Shown here one piece after another: positions 1 to 8,173 of a stretch of 64,000 bases of DNA. The translations under genes were made by a program, and so were the position numbers. The first letter of the stretch is position 1, and every line of letters begins with the position of its first letter. The notes beneath the pieces were generated by a model that was not told where the DNA came from, searched no databases, and was given only the letters and a program-made list of their open reading frames with translations. This DNA comes from Gemmatimonadota bacterium (GTDB taxonomy: Bacteria > Gemmatimonadota > Gemmatimonadetes > Gemmatimonadales > Gemmatimonadaceae), in contig JAQBQB010000009.1 in assembly GCA_028287235.1 (NCBI GenBank), positions 1 through 64,000 on the forward strand. The letters run 5' to 3'.

Positions 1-429
1 GCGCGCCAGCTCCGGCCTCAAGCCCGGAGGTGAGCCCCACGCCTGAGCAGACCGAGTGCGGGAATTTGCCTGTTCACAGACCGCGGGAACTTGGGTGTAC
101 TTGCACACCGCGCTCGATTCGGTGCGACAACGGGCCGGAACTCACCTCGCTCGCACTCACGGCCTGGTGCGAGACCCGTCGGATCACCTGGCGCTATATC
201 CAACCGAGCAAGCCCTCGCAGAACGCCTTCATCGAACGCTTCAACCGAACGTACCGCACCGAGATCCTGGATGCGTACGTCTTCGCCTCAGTGACCGAAG
301 TGCGTGAGCTGACATCCGACTGGCTCGACCGCTACAACACCCGGCGTCCGCACGATAGTCGGTCACGTGCCGCCGCTCACCTACCGATCGGGATCCACTG
401 CACTCCCGGCGTCTATTCTTAAACCGTAA
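1..429 (+). pseudogene. IS3-family transposase (OrfB) C-terminal remnant, frameshifted
   Basis: Frame 30-422 encodes the end of a DDE integrase core from about base 111. CDNGPE carries the second catalytic Asp and NAFIERFNRTYR carries the catalytic Glu, followed by the WLDRYNTRRPHDS tail typical of IS3-group OrfB. The frame then shifts: after HDS (base 359) a two-base loss turns the usual GHVPPLTY tail into unrelated residues. Reading from 361 in the next frame restores GHVPPLTYRSG and ends at TAA 427-429. Upstream of base 111 no frame resembles a transposase, so the 5' part is lost or degraded, and the left window edge also limits the view. No partner IS end was identified. It marks past transposition beside the accessory island. 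Confidence 0.85.
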
Positions 430-623
430 ACTTGACGGGGGAGCTTACCCAGTGACCGAGGCGAAGATATACGCGTCGACAATCTCGGTGCAGTGACGGA
501 GGTTCTGCCCGGATTGACATCGAAATGCCATTTGTTCATGCCCTGAAGCTTCGGTCAATCAACGTGACAGAGCGGTCGGCGCTCGAGCTCCAGTATGGCG
601 TGAAGTTTCGCGAAGATTTCCGT
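430..623. other. Intergenic, no gene seen
   Basis: Sequence between the transposase remnant and the end of the SLATT gene. It may contain the old IS right end just after base 430, but no matching left end is in view, so no inverted repeat can be assigned. Confidence 0.4.
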
Positions 624-1550
624 TCAAATGCGGCTCAGTCGGGGAAGGTGGTCGCGGCGCGCGGACCAGAGCGTGTGTTCGCGTGATATGGCGTTCTCGG
701 TGTCGGATACGAACCGCGAAAGCTGATCGTCGGTTGAAATGTGACGACCGGATTCCACAGCGAGCGCGAGTTCCTGCGCTGTCAACGTGTATACCTGCGA
801 CAGCTCCTGATATTGTTTTGCCTGCATCCAGACGAGAAAACTCGCGGCCGCAATTGCAAGGACTCCCGTTGCATTGAATGGTATACTGGGAACCGCCACG
901 AGGGTCACGCTGTACCCCACTGCGAGAAACTGGCTCAGAAGAACGAACACAAAAAACTTCCGCCCGTTCTTGGCATTGAACCGCGCGCGGTCTTGATACC
1001 AGCTGCGCTGGTTCCCGATTCTATCTCTGGAATACACATCGCGGCGCGCTTGAACGCTCTGCGAACGGAGGACCCGCATGACCGGCGTGATTTGTTGCCG
1101 AGTCGTATCCGCCGTCTCGTCTTCGATTGAAAGTGTATCGCGCTGTCGTAGCACAGACTCCAGCGCCGCGATGAACTGCTGATCTACGAGTGCAGGGTCG
1201 GCACCTTCGAATGGTTCCGCGCGCACAGCGTATTTCCAGGCAAGAGTCTTTACGCTCTCTGCGGCGGCGCGCCCCCCGTACCATTTGCGATCGAAATTCT
1301 TCACCAAGAGAACGAGCGTGAGAATAAAACCTGTGACGAACAGCACGGCGGCTAGCGCGTAGTTAAGGCGGGCGATCTTCTCTGGAAGACTCGAGACCGC
1401 ACCCAGTGCGGTGCCGGCAACCAATACCGCCAAATCAGCCCGAAGCGTAAGCAAATAGTGTCGCTGACCGGAAAGAGAAGCCTGATTCGCGACCTTGTAT
1501 AGGTACGGGAGGTCGTCGGCTGCGAACTTCAACTCGTGAGCGCCGTTCAT
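624..1550 (-). CDS. Tandem SLATT / DUF4231 membrane protein, putative effector
   Basis: 308-aa predicted inner-membrane protein. There are two transmembrane pairs, about residues 39-54 with 65-84 and 199-220 with 225-242. The first pair is followed by WYGGRAAAESVKTLAWKY and a PFEG segment, a hallmark of DUF4231/SLATT_3. The second pair, preceded by an Arg-rich helix (RSWYQDRARFNAKNGRK), looks like SLATT_1. SLATT domains are predicted (Burroughs, Iyer and Aravind) to be membrane effectors of nucleotide-signal conflict systems. The ATG directly follows the TIR gene's stop codon (TAAATG), so the two are very likely translationally coupled. Inference: a membrane-disrupting effector switched on by the TIR product. 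No SLOG, macro or SIR2 sensor domain is visible in the chain. Confidence 0.8.
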   Translation of the reverse strand: MNGAHELKFAADDLPYLYKVANQASLSGQRHYLLTLRADLAVLVAGTALGAVSSLPEKIARLNYALAAVLFVTGFILTLVLLVKNFDRKWYGGRAAAESVKTLAWKYAVRAEPFEGADPALVDQQFIAALESVLRQRDTLSIEDETADTTRQQITPVMRVLRSQSVQARRDVYSRDRIGNQRSWYQDRARFNAKNGRKFFVFVLLSQFLAVGYSVTLVAVPSIPFNATGVLAIAAASFLVWMQAKQYQELSQVYTLTAQELALAVESGRHISTDDQLSRFVSDTENAISREHTLWSARRDHLPRLSRI

Positions 1551-1961
1551 TTACAGTGCGTGCCGCCTGATTGCATCAGCGACGCTCGAGCCATTCCAGC
1601 CCACCATTTCGGCCGCTAAATCATCGACAGCCTTTGGCGCGCGCTGACTTCCCCACGGATACACGCCAATTACCGGTTTTTGGCATTCGCGCGCGTAGTC
1701 CATCTCAAAGGCGACCCAGTCGCTGTGATTCACGTACATCCCTGCAAGGATTACGATAATTTGGGCAGGACCCATCTGATGTTTGAGCGCCTGACCCAGA
1801 CGCGTGGCGCTCTTTGCATCGACAGGATCCGCCTTGGGAACGGAGTAGTTCGACCAAGAAAAATTCGGCACTGCCTGCAGCAGTTTCACCATCCGATCGT
1901 ATTCCTCGGTGTAACTCCATGCGTGGCTGATGAACACACGATATGTGCGCAAGGATGGCAT
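1551..1961 (-). CDS. ThsB-like TIR-domain protein
   Basis: 136-aa soluble single-domain protein. The N-terminal strand RVFISHAWS, the middle strand IIVILAGMYV and the following SDWVAFEMDYA and KPVIGVYPWG are the pattern of the TIR-like family of Thoeris ThsB (PF08937, formerly DUF1863). Glu86 in FEMDYA sits where TIR enzymes keep their catalytic Glu. It is shorter than typical ThsB (about 190 aa). Known ThsB proteins make an NAD-derived signal during phage infection; that activity is inferred here. A good Shine-Dalgarno (CGAGGG) lies about 5 bases before the ATG. The downstream gene begins immediately after its stop codon and encodes the membrane partner. A plain TIR-like nucleotide hydrolase with another role is the alternative. 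Confidence 0.82.
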   Translation of the reverse strand: MPSLRTYRVFISHAWSYTEEYDRMVKLLQAVPNFSWSNYSVPKADPVDAKSATRLGQALKHQMGPAQIIVILAGMYVNHSDWVAFEMDYARECQKPVIGVYPWGSQRAPKAVDDLAAEMVGWNGSSVADAIRRHAL

Positions 1962-2237
1962 CGTACCCTCGAAAAGAATTATCGGTTCAGTGCCCGATCG
2001 AGCAGATCATTACTTCTCAGGCGATACAACGTAGAGCGCGCGTTGGAGAAAGCCGCTCAATCAGTGCGCGCAATCCGACAATCGCACATCCAGGTTGCCG
2101 CCGACTAGTGAGATCGGACTGCGTCACTCATAGACGACGCATGCTTTCGAGGAGATGAGAGTGACGACCTTCGCCGATGTTCTTTCGTTCCTTACCCTGG
2201 TATCGCCCTTTGGAATCGTGTGCAGCATTTGTGTGCG
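1962..2237. other. Intergenic, promoter region of the TIR-SLATT pair
   Basis: 276 bases between the XRE-ImmA/IrrE gene and the TIR gene, both on the minus strand. It holds the ribosome binding site of the TIR gene and room for a separate promoter. No convincing ORF or repeat was seen. Confidence 0.4.
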
Positions 2238-3347
2238 TCAGCTTCCGGCTACGCGACGAAGATGCGGTTCGATTGACAGTACTCCGTCCATCGTCTGTTT
2301 CGGAAGCACAATACCGGTGACTTTGTTGAACAACGTTGGAGTCCAGCGAAGTTCATCTACGAGATCCAGCAGCGATCTCTTGGTCGCCTTGCGCCATTCG
2401 ACAAGCGTGTCAGACAGAAGCTGCGGATTGACCGGCTCGGGTTCGTCAGGCTCCGCCTTCCTCCACGCCCGTCGAGATAGATCGCGCCATCGATTACGGT
2501 ACGTAACGACGTCGATCAATTGGAGTTGGAATGCGCGAAAAATGATCGACGCGAGACTAACGCCCCAACGCGCTTTCAATTCCAAGAGATAGCTCCAATC
2601 AGTTCTGCTTTCGTACGAGAATTCTTCCGAAAACGCGGTCGCCGGCAACAGCAGTGCGCTCGCAAATCTGTGTGCCTCTTCCTCCTTACGATCGAAAGGC
2701 GTCTGGCAGTCGCGATGCATGATGCCGTGAGCGAGCTCGTGCGCAGCATCGAAGGTCGTCCTAGTAACGCTTCCTTTTTCCGAGTTCAGTACCACGAGGT
2801 TGATGTCCCCGTAGCTTGAGAATGCGTCGATCTTTTCCGCAGTCTCACAGTCGATCGACATCGGGACAACGCCAGCGCGCTCAATCAGCCGCATCACCAT
2901 CGTGCCGAGCGGCGCGTCAGGGTCGAGTCCCCAGTGCCGACGCGCATCGGCCGCGACTCGCTCCACATCGTCAAGTGAGCGCGGTCTGATAATGGGAACG
3001 TCGAATGCCGGGAATACCGGAACCATCGGACGCACATGCCGTAACAGGGTCGCGAACAACGAGGCGCGCGCGAGCACTTGCTTCTTCAATCGTTCGCTTG
3101 CGCTGATGCGACTACGAAAATTTGAGTGCTCCTCGCGCAACTCAACCAGGTCATCCTCGAAAAAAAACTCGGGTTCGACCTCCAGTACGAGGGCGAGTGC
3201 ATCTAGCGCGCTTCCGCGAGGCTCCCGAGTTCCACTCTCGATTTCTCCCACGACGCTGGCTGCAACAGAAATTCGATCGGCCAACTCGCGTTGAGTAAGC
3301 CCGACCAACGCGCGACCGACCTTCACGCGAGATCGATTGAAGGTCAC
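2238..3347 (-). CDS. XRE helix-turn-helix / ImmA-IrrE metallopeptidase fusion regulator
   Basis: 369 aa. Residues 8-62 form an XRE/Cro-type HTH (LTQRELADRISVAASVVGEIESG). A COG2856 zinc-peptidase domain follows, with HELAH at 203-207 and the downstream Glu-rich helix EEEAHRFASALLLP. In this family the peptidase cleaves a repressor, or the fused protein is itself a regulator. The family is common beside mobile and defence genes; CapH/CapP in CBASS is the two-gene analogue. The ATG overlaps the stop of the 210-aa gene by four bases (ATGA). The TIR-SLATT pair lies 276 bases downstream on the same strand, so control of that pair is plausible but unproven. Confidence 0.88.
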   Translation of the reverse strand: MTFNRSRVKVGRALVGLTQRELADRISVAASVVGEIESGTREPRGSALDALALVLEVEPEFFFEDDLVELREEHSNFRSRISASERLKKQVLARASLFATLLRHVRPMVPVFPAFDVPIIRPRSLDDVERVAADARRHWGLDPDAPLGTMVMRLIERAGVVPMSIDCETAEKIDAFSSYGDINLVVLNSEKGSVTRTTFDAAHELAHGIMHRDCQTPFDRKEEEAHRFASALLLPATAFSEEFSYESRTDWSYLLELKARWGVSLASIIFRAFQLQLIDVVTYRNRWRDLSRRAWRKAEPDEPEPVNPQLLSDTLVEWRKATKRSLLDLVDELRWTPTLFNKVTGIVLPKQTMDGVLSIEPHLRRVAGS

Positions 3348-3976
3348 GAGCTTTTCTCCTTGGCTTGCGCCGCGGTTGCGATAGGAATAACCTGCGGCCG
3401 CTCGGCGACGGCACTGACCTTCGCGGCTGGAAGCTGAATCGGTGCTTTGCGACTGACCGTTGCACTTGCCGCGATTCGAATCGGAATCTCAAACACGTTC
3501 GAGCGGGCGCGCGCCGAATCGATCTGTGCGAGCGAGACGATGGTCGGCATTCCGAGCGAATCGGTTATTACCTCGAGCCTGAACACGTGGTCAGGCGTTG
3601 GCGTGTCGATGAGGTCGAATGCCGTCTGCAGCGCGGCCCTCTCGCTGGCGCACGCCTCCGCATAGCGCATCGGCGCAAGTTCTTCATCGACGGCACGATA
3701 AAACCGAAGGGGCACGCCGCCGATCTTGACGACGAAATGTCCCTCCTTCCGATCGACGGCGAGCCATTCGCGATGCGGCCCAGCTGCAGCCTGCGTAAGC
3801 GCGAAACACGTCCGCTCGAACGAACTGCACCCCGCGCCCCAGAGTGTGTCCCCCTTCTTTGTCTCAATTCGGAGAGCGACCTGCCGCCGTACGCGCCACA
3901 GGATTTCGCCCACAACGAGCAGTCGCTCGAGGGTTAGTGACGGGTGGATTTCCCACGGCTTAAGGACGACCGGCAT
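3344..3976 (-). CDS. Unknown 210-aa partner of the XRE-ImmA/IrrE regulator
   Basis: No family recognised. It looks soluble: no signal peptide or membrane segment. Residues 1-160 have mixed alpha/beta character with basic and aromatic residues; residues 165-210 are an Ala/Pro/Lys-rich tail that is probably disordered. It is first in a two-gene unit and overlaps the XRE-ImmA/IrrE start by ATGA, so the two are almost certainly co-translated and may interact, for example as substrate, antitoxin-like partner or sensor (inference). An ATG at 3976 has AGGAG about 5 bases upstream. A four-fold direct repeat lies 50-115 bases upstream. Confidence 0.65.
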   Translation of the reverse strand: MPVVLKPWEIHPSLTLERLLVVGEILWRVRRQVALRIETKKGDTLWGAGCSSFERTCFALTQAAAGPHREWLAVDRKEGHFVVKIGGVPLRFYRAVDEELAPMRYAEACASERAALQTAFDLIDTPTPDHVFRLEVITDSLGMPTIVSLAQIDSARARSNVFEIPIRIAASATVSRKAPIQLPAAKVSAVAERPQVIPIATAAQAKEKSS

Positions 3977-4024
3977 CGGCGATTTCTCCTATGAGCTAAT
4001 TGCGGACTCGGGCAATATGCGGAA

Positions 4025-4090
4025 TTTGCTCGCAATACACAAGCTGCTCACGATCCCGTGTTTTGCTCACCATCTCGAAATTTGCTCGCA
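4025..4090. promoter_or_regulatory. Four phased direct repeats, possible operator
   Basis: The core TGCTC(G/A)C occurs at 4027, 4045, 4064 and 4083, i.e. at 18, 19 and 19 base steps, all in the same orientation. The first and last copies share the longer AATTTGCTCGCA. It sits upstream of the 210-aa/XRE-ImmA operon, where autoregulation by the XRE protein would act. Iteron-like spacing near two helical turns fits cooperative protein binding; function is inferred. Confidence 0.45.
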
Positions 4091-4199
4091 CGGGAGTCGC
4101 GCGGACACGACGGTCCGGTGGCGAACTTCTGAGCACCAATCCCTATTGACCGGGAGGGCTAGGCCGGAAGGCAGTCGCGGTGGACTCGTCGACAGACCA

Positions 4200-4228
4200 A
4201 AATGACGGCGCCGCAGGCGCCGTCATTT
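4200..4228 (-). terminator. Perfect 13-bp hairpin after nrdJ
   Basis: AAATGACGGCGCC, loop GCA, then the exact complement. On the minus strand the stem is followed by TTTT, as in a Rho-independent terminator. It sits about 30 bases beyond the nrdJ stop and probably ends that transcript; it may also insulate the accessory island. Confidence 0.8.
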
Positions 4229-4259
4229 GTCACCGCCACACACACGACGAGACGCTACT

Positions 4260-6815
4260 TCACCCACACTCACTAAACCCACACACATGGCACTTCACGC
4301 AGCCTTCCGCATTCTCCATCTGCGATCCGCAATCCGGACACGTGCCAATGTAGGCTTCACTGGCATGATGAAACCCAAATTGTAGTTCCATCTCCGCCGC
4401 CGCATTGCCTTGTGGTCTCAAAGCGGCCGGCACCTGATGCGTCATCGACGTCATCATCTCCGATCCGCCCGACCCCTGCCCCGCCCCTTCCACATCCGGC
4501 ATCAACTCCTGCTGGACGCCAATCACCCGATCTCTGTTCCACTCCTCGATCGCGATACCAATCGCATCCGGCAGCGAGAGCACCTTGTTGGGCCCAAGCC
4601 CAACCGCCCGATCCGACGAGATCCCGCGCAGCTGCTTGTGCACCGACGACAGCGGAATGCCCGACCGCAGCGCGAGCGAGATCAACCGCCCCATCGCCTC
4701 CGCGTCCGCCATCGCCGAGCCACCCGCCTTGCCGAGCGTCAAGAATACCTCGAACGGCTGCCCCTTCTCGTCTTCCGTGATGTTCACGAACATCACGCCG
4801 AGCGGCGTTTCCTTTCGGATCGTGGTGCCGCGCAGCTTGTTCGGACGCGACCGCTTCGCGCGACGCTGCAGATTCTCGGCTTCCACTTCATATAGTTGCT
4901 TCTTGAGACGCTCGATCTCCGCGTCCTTCTCCGCGAGGTCGCTCCGCAGGTCGGCAAGCGCTGCACGTTCCGCCGACGCCTCGCTGGCGCTCAGCACGAC
5001 ATTCTTTCCTTCGCGCACTTCCTTGGCCTTGTCCGTCGCGCCGGTGGACAGCACCTGGTTGTCGCGCGAGCCGTCGCGATACACCGTGACGCCCTTGCAG
5101 TCCATGTCGTACGCCATCTCGTAGATCTTCCGCACGTCTTCGGCCGTGGCCGTGTACGCGAAATTCGTCGTCTTGCTGATGGCCGAGTCGCAGTGCTGCT
5201 GGAAGGCCGCCTGCATCTTGATGTGCCACTCGGGCGCGATCTGGTTCGCGGTCACGAACACCTTCTGCCACTGGAGCGGCACTTCAGGGTGCTGCACGTG
5301 GCCGGTCTTCGCGATGCGCTCGATCAGCTCCTCGCTGTACCAACCCTCCTCCTTCGAGATGCGGAGGAAGTCCTCGTTCACGTCGGGCATCATCACGCCG
5401 GCCTGGTTCCGCATGAACGCAACGGCGAACAGCGGCTCGAGGCCACTCGAGCATCCGGCAATGATGGAAATGGTGCCGGTGGGGGCGACGGTGGTGACGT
5501 TGCAGTTGCGCAGCAGCGTCATCGGACGGACGCGCTCGCCCTTTTCGTCGCGCGCGGCGGTGTCGTCCGGTCCCCAGATGCTCTTCGCCCACTCGGTGAA
5601 CGGTCCGCGCTCGGCGGCGAGACGGCTCGATTCCTTTTTGCCTTCGACGTCGAGGAACTCCATCACCTTCTTGCCGAACGCCACGCCTTCCGGCGTGTCG
5701 TAGGCGATGCCGAGACGCACGAGGGCATCGGCGAAGCCCATGACGCCGAGTCCAATGCGGCGGATGCGCTTCGAGAGATCGTTGATCTCGGGCAGCGGGT
5801 ACTTGTTGACGTCGATGATGTTGTAGAGGAAGTGCGTGCTGAGCTGGATGTCGTTCCTGAACGAGTCCCAATCCATCTTGCCGCCGTTCACGTACAACCC
5901 AACGTTGATGCTGCCCAGATTGCAGACGTCGTACGGAAGCAGCGGCTGCTCGCCGCACGGGTTCGTGGCTTCGTACGCGCCCAGGTGCGGCACGGGGTTG
6001 TACTTGTTGGCTTCGTCGACGAAGAAGACGCCGGGCTCGCCGGTGCGCCACGCGCCCAAGATCATCTTGTCCCAGACCATCCGGGCGTCGAGACGCCCGG
6101 ATGCCTTCTTGTTCGACGGATCGATCAGGTCGTACTCGCTTCCCGCCTTCACCGCTTCCATGAACTTCCGCGTGATGGCCACGCTGATGTTGAAGTTCGT
6201 CACCTGCGTGAGGTCTTCCTTGCAGGTGATGAAGTCCATGATGTCCGGGTGATCGACCCGGAGAATGCCCATGTTCGCGCCGCGCCGGGTGCCTCCCTGC
6301 TTCACCGCGTCGGTGGAGGCGTCATAGAGCTTCATGAAAGAGATCGGGCCGCTCGCGACCCCGGTGGTCGACCGGACCATCGATCCCTTCCCGCGCAGGC
6401 GCGAGAACGAGAACCCCGTTCCGCCGCCGCTCTGATGGATGAGCGCCATGGCGCTCAACGTGTCGTAGATGCCGTTCTTGCCGTTGGCGAGGGCATCCTC
6501 GACCGGCAACACGAAACAGGCGCTGAGCTGCCCGAGGGGACGGCCGGCGTTCATGAGCGTGGGCGAGTTCGGCTCGAACCGGCGCTGGGTCATGAGGAAG
6601 TAGAACTCTTCCGCCACCGCCGCCACCGCCCCGTCGCTCGCCCCATACCGTCGATCAGCCTCGGCGACCACCGTCGCCACACGCCAAAAAAGATCCTCAG
6701 GCTGCTCGACCGGCTTGCCCTTGTCATTCTTCACCAAGTAGCGCTTTTCGAGCACCGTGCGCGCGTTGGACGAGAGCGTGACAGGACCAGCAGGCGGGTT
6801 TACGGGAAGGTTCAT
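4260..6815 (-). CDS. nrdJ: Adenosylcobalamin-dependent class II ribonucleotide reductase
   Basis: 851 aa; reduces ribonucleotides to deoxyribonucleotides in the cytoplasm using a B12-derived radical, independent of oxygen. Visible motifs: NPTLMNAGR, the redox Cys in SACFVLPVED, the active-site NPCGEQPLLPYDVCNLGS, and APTGTISIIAGCSSGLEP. A coiled coil (about 600-645) is followed by a TSCPD-type region (LRGTTIRKETPLG onward). The C-terminus is Cys-rich (CPDCG...CHVCGFSECG), as expected for the reductant-regenerating and zinc-binding tail. Length is normal for bacterial NrdJ. The ATG is preceded by TAGGAGTACTG. No NrdR gene or activating partner lies nearby, and none is needed for class II enzymes. 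Confidence 0.96.
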   Translation of the reverse strand: MNLPVNPPAGPVTLSSNARTVLEKRYLVKNDKGKPVEQPEDLFWRVATVVAEADRRYGASDGAVAAVAEEFYFLMTQRRFEPNSPTLMNAGRPLGQLSACFVLPVEDALANGKNGIYDTLSAMALIHQSGGGTGFSFSRLRGKGSMVRSTTGVASGPISFMKLYDASTDAVKQGGTRRGANMGILRVDHPDIMDFITCKEDLTQVTNFNISVAITRKFMEAVKAGSEYDLIDPSNKKASGRLDARMVWDKMILGAWRTGEPGVFFVDEANKYNPVPHLGAYEATNPCGEQPLLPYDVCNLGSINVGLYVNGGKMDWDSFRNDIQLSTHFLYNIIDVNKYPLPEINDLSKRIRRIGLGVMGFADALVRLGIAYDTPEGVAFGKKVMEFLDVEGKKESSRLAAERGPFTEWAKSIWGPDDTAARDEKGERVRPMTLLRNCNVTTVAPTGTISIIAGCSSGLEPLFAVAFMRNQAGVMMPDVNEDFLRISKEEGWYSEELIERIAKTGHVQHPEVPLQWQKVFVTANQIAPEWHIKMQAAFQQHCDSAISKTTNFAYTATAEDVRKIYEMAYDMDCKGVTVYRDGSRDNQVLSTGATDKAKEVREGKNVVLSASEASAERAALADLRSDLAEKDAEIERLKKQLYEVEAENLQRRAKRSRPNKLRGTTIRKETPLGVMFVNITEDEKGQPFEVFLTLGKAGGSAMADAEAMGRLISLALRSGIPLSSVHKQLRGISSDRAVGLGPNKVLSLPDAIGIAIEEWNRDRVIGVQQELMPDVEGAGQGSGGSEMMTSMTHQVPAALRPQGNAAAEMELQFGFHHASEAYIGTCPDCGSQMENAEGCVKCHVCGFSECG

Positions 6816-7291
6816 GGGGACAGTACTCCTAGCGGTAATTCGGTTGTGTCTGGGCGACTACGGGCGGGAAACGAGGGCGCGTGCTGCGACAGAAGCGCAG
6901 GGGGCGCATTGTACCGAGGTTCGTGTTTCCACGCCAGTAGTAAGATAACTACCGGTGGAATAGGGAGTTACGATATCAACATCACGAACCTGCATGCGTG
7001 CGTCCGCTTGCGTTGAAAACAGGCCCGGTCGTGTCGACAACTGGCCTTGCCTCACCTGGCGAGCGGAATTTTTCTGTGAGCACTGCATGCGCAACTCCTT
7101 TACTGCTGACGACTTGAATGACTCAACCGTGGCTTGGCCGACCGAGCGAATGCACAGCTCGGCGGAGGCGAGCGAACGGGGGTTTGGCGATGCGAGCGAG
7201 CCGGACTTGCTTGGAAACTCGTGCATTTCTAGGACCAGAATTGTGTGATCTGGGGTGGCATGCTGGAGCGAAGGAGGGGCGCGGTGGGGGA
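6816..7291. other. Long intergenic, nrdJ upstream region
   Basis: About 475 bases upstream of nrdJ without a convincing gene; short open frames here lack family resemblance. I looked for a cobalamin riboswitch (B12 box) and for paired NrdR boxes and could not recognise either by eye. Confidence 0.4.
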
Positions 7292-7485
7292 CGGAGATCC
7301 TTCGCTGCGCTCAGGATGACAACCGGCCCTACTCAGGACGACAACGGGCTGCGCTCAGGATGACAACTGGCTGTGCTCAGGATGACAACGGGCCCTACTC
7401 AGGATGACAACGGGCTGCGCTCAGAATGACAACGGGCCTACTCAGGACGCCAACGGACTCTGCTCAGGACGACGGATGTTGCTCA
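7292..7485. repeat. 22-bp imperfect tandem repeat (half-palindrome type)
   Basis: About eight copies of a unit like AACGGGCTGCGCTCAGGATG plus AC, 21-22 bases long, some with GGACGAC in place of GGATGAC. The first copy carries the fuller GGAGATCCTTCGCTGCGCTC form, showing kinship with the repeats near 8.2, 34.4, 43.2 and 45.8 kb. The last degenerate copy (GCTCAGG) supplies the TGA stop of the gamma-carbonic-anhydrase-like gene on the minus strand. Confidence 0.9.
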
Positions 7486-7956
7486 GGCGGACGTGGGGCG
7501 CGGAAGCTCCAGGTAGGCCTGCACCGTTCGTCGGATCCGTTCGCGGTCGTCGACCGTCGTTTCGCGCGTCACGCGGCCAGGGACGCCGAGCACCAGCGAA
7601 TTGGGCGGGATGCGCATGCCTTCGCGACAGACCGCGCCCGCGCCGACGATCGAGCCGGTGCCGACGTGGACGTGGTTGAGCAGGATCGCGCCCATGCCGA
7701 TGAGACAGTCGTCCTCGATCGTGGCGCCGTGGACGATGGCGCGATGGCCGATCGCCACGCGTTTACCGATCGTCGTGGGCACGCCGTAGTCCACGTGGAC
7801 GATGGTGCCGTCCTGCACGTTGGAGTCGTCGCCGATCTCGATGCGATCGGTGTCGCCCCGGATCACGGCAGTCGGCCAGACCGAGACGCGCGCGCCGAGC
7901 GAGACGTCGCCGATGACGACCGCGGTGGGATGGATGTAGGCCGTCGCGTGGATCAC
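7483..7956 (-). CDS. Gamma-carbonic-anhydrase-like hexapeptide-repeat protein
   Basis: 157 aa from GTG 7956; a longer TTG start at 8049 would give 188 aa with an unconserved N-terminus. A left-handed beta-helix of hexapeptide turns (HPTAVVIGDVSLGARVSVW, IEIGDDSNVQDGTIVHVD) forms the YrdA/PaaY/CaiE branch of gamma carbonic anhydrases. The likely metal-binding His residues are visible in VHVDYG, IGHRAIVHG and LNHVHVG. The family comprises trimeric cytoplasmic zinc or iron enzymes or structural homologues; true carbonic anhydrase activity is not assured. It stands alone, with its 3' end running into a tandem repeat. Confidence 0.9.
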   Translation of the reverse strand: MIHATAYIHPTAVVIGDVSLGARVSVWPTAVIRGDTDRIEIGDDSNVQDGTIVHVDYGVPTTIGKRVAIGHRAIVHGATIEDDCLIGMGAILLNHVHVGTGSIVGAGAVCREGMRIPPNSLVLGVPGRVTRETTVDDRERIRRTVQAYLELPRPTSA

Positions 7957-8037
7957 GGAGACGAAGTTAGTGCGCTTCTCGGCGCGCGCTATTCCTTGAC
8001 AGGAAGTCGGGGGAGCGTCGGGAAAAGTGCGGGAAAT

Positions 8038-8054
8038 AACTGTTGACAACAGTT
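8038..8054. promoter_or_regulatory. 17-bp palindrome, operator-like
   Basis: AACTGTTG, one central A, then CAACAGTT: perfect 8-base arms. It lies about 80 bases upstream of the chosen start of the gamma-carbonic-anhydrase-like gene, where a dimeric repressor could act. A TTGACA -35-like hexamer is embedded in it on the plus strand. Function is inferred from symmetry and position only. Confidence 0.4.
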
Positions 8055-8173
8055 GTTGTTCGCGAGGCGAGACTAATTGGGTTTTCGGTCAGTTAGAGAT
8101 TGCTCATAGAGCAGAAACAGCGTGGGACGCGGGCGAGCGCGGGCCCTGCGCGGGCTCGGCGCGGACGACAACA

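Noticed and set aside
624-1961. Canonical Thoeris (ThsA/ThsB)
   Set aside because: The ThsB-like part fits, but the partner lacks SIR2, SLOG or macro domains, so the standard type I or II label is not justified.
4896-7016. Long open frame opposite nrdJ
   Set aside because: Antisense shadow of a well-conserved gene in GC-rich DNA; Arg/Leu/Val-rich with no family signature.
6858-7226. Open frame of 122 codons upstream of nrdJ
   Set aside because: No family resemblance, no ribosome binding site, Ser/Arg-rich composition typical of chance frames.
6816-7291. Cobalamin riboswitch or NrdR boxes upstream of nrdJ
   Set aside because: Expected from biology, but no B12-box or paired NrdR-box pattern could be recognised by eye; a covariance-model scan would decide.
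7292-7485. CRISPR-like short repeats
   Set aside because: Repeats are contiguous with no spacers.
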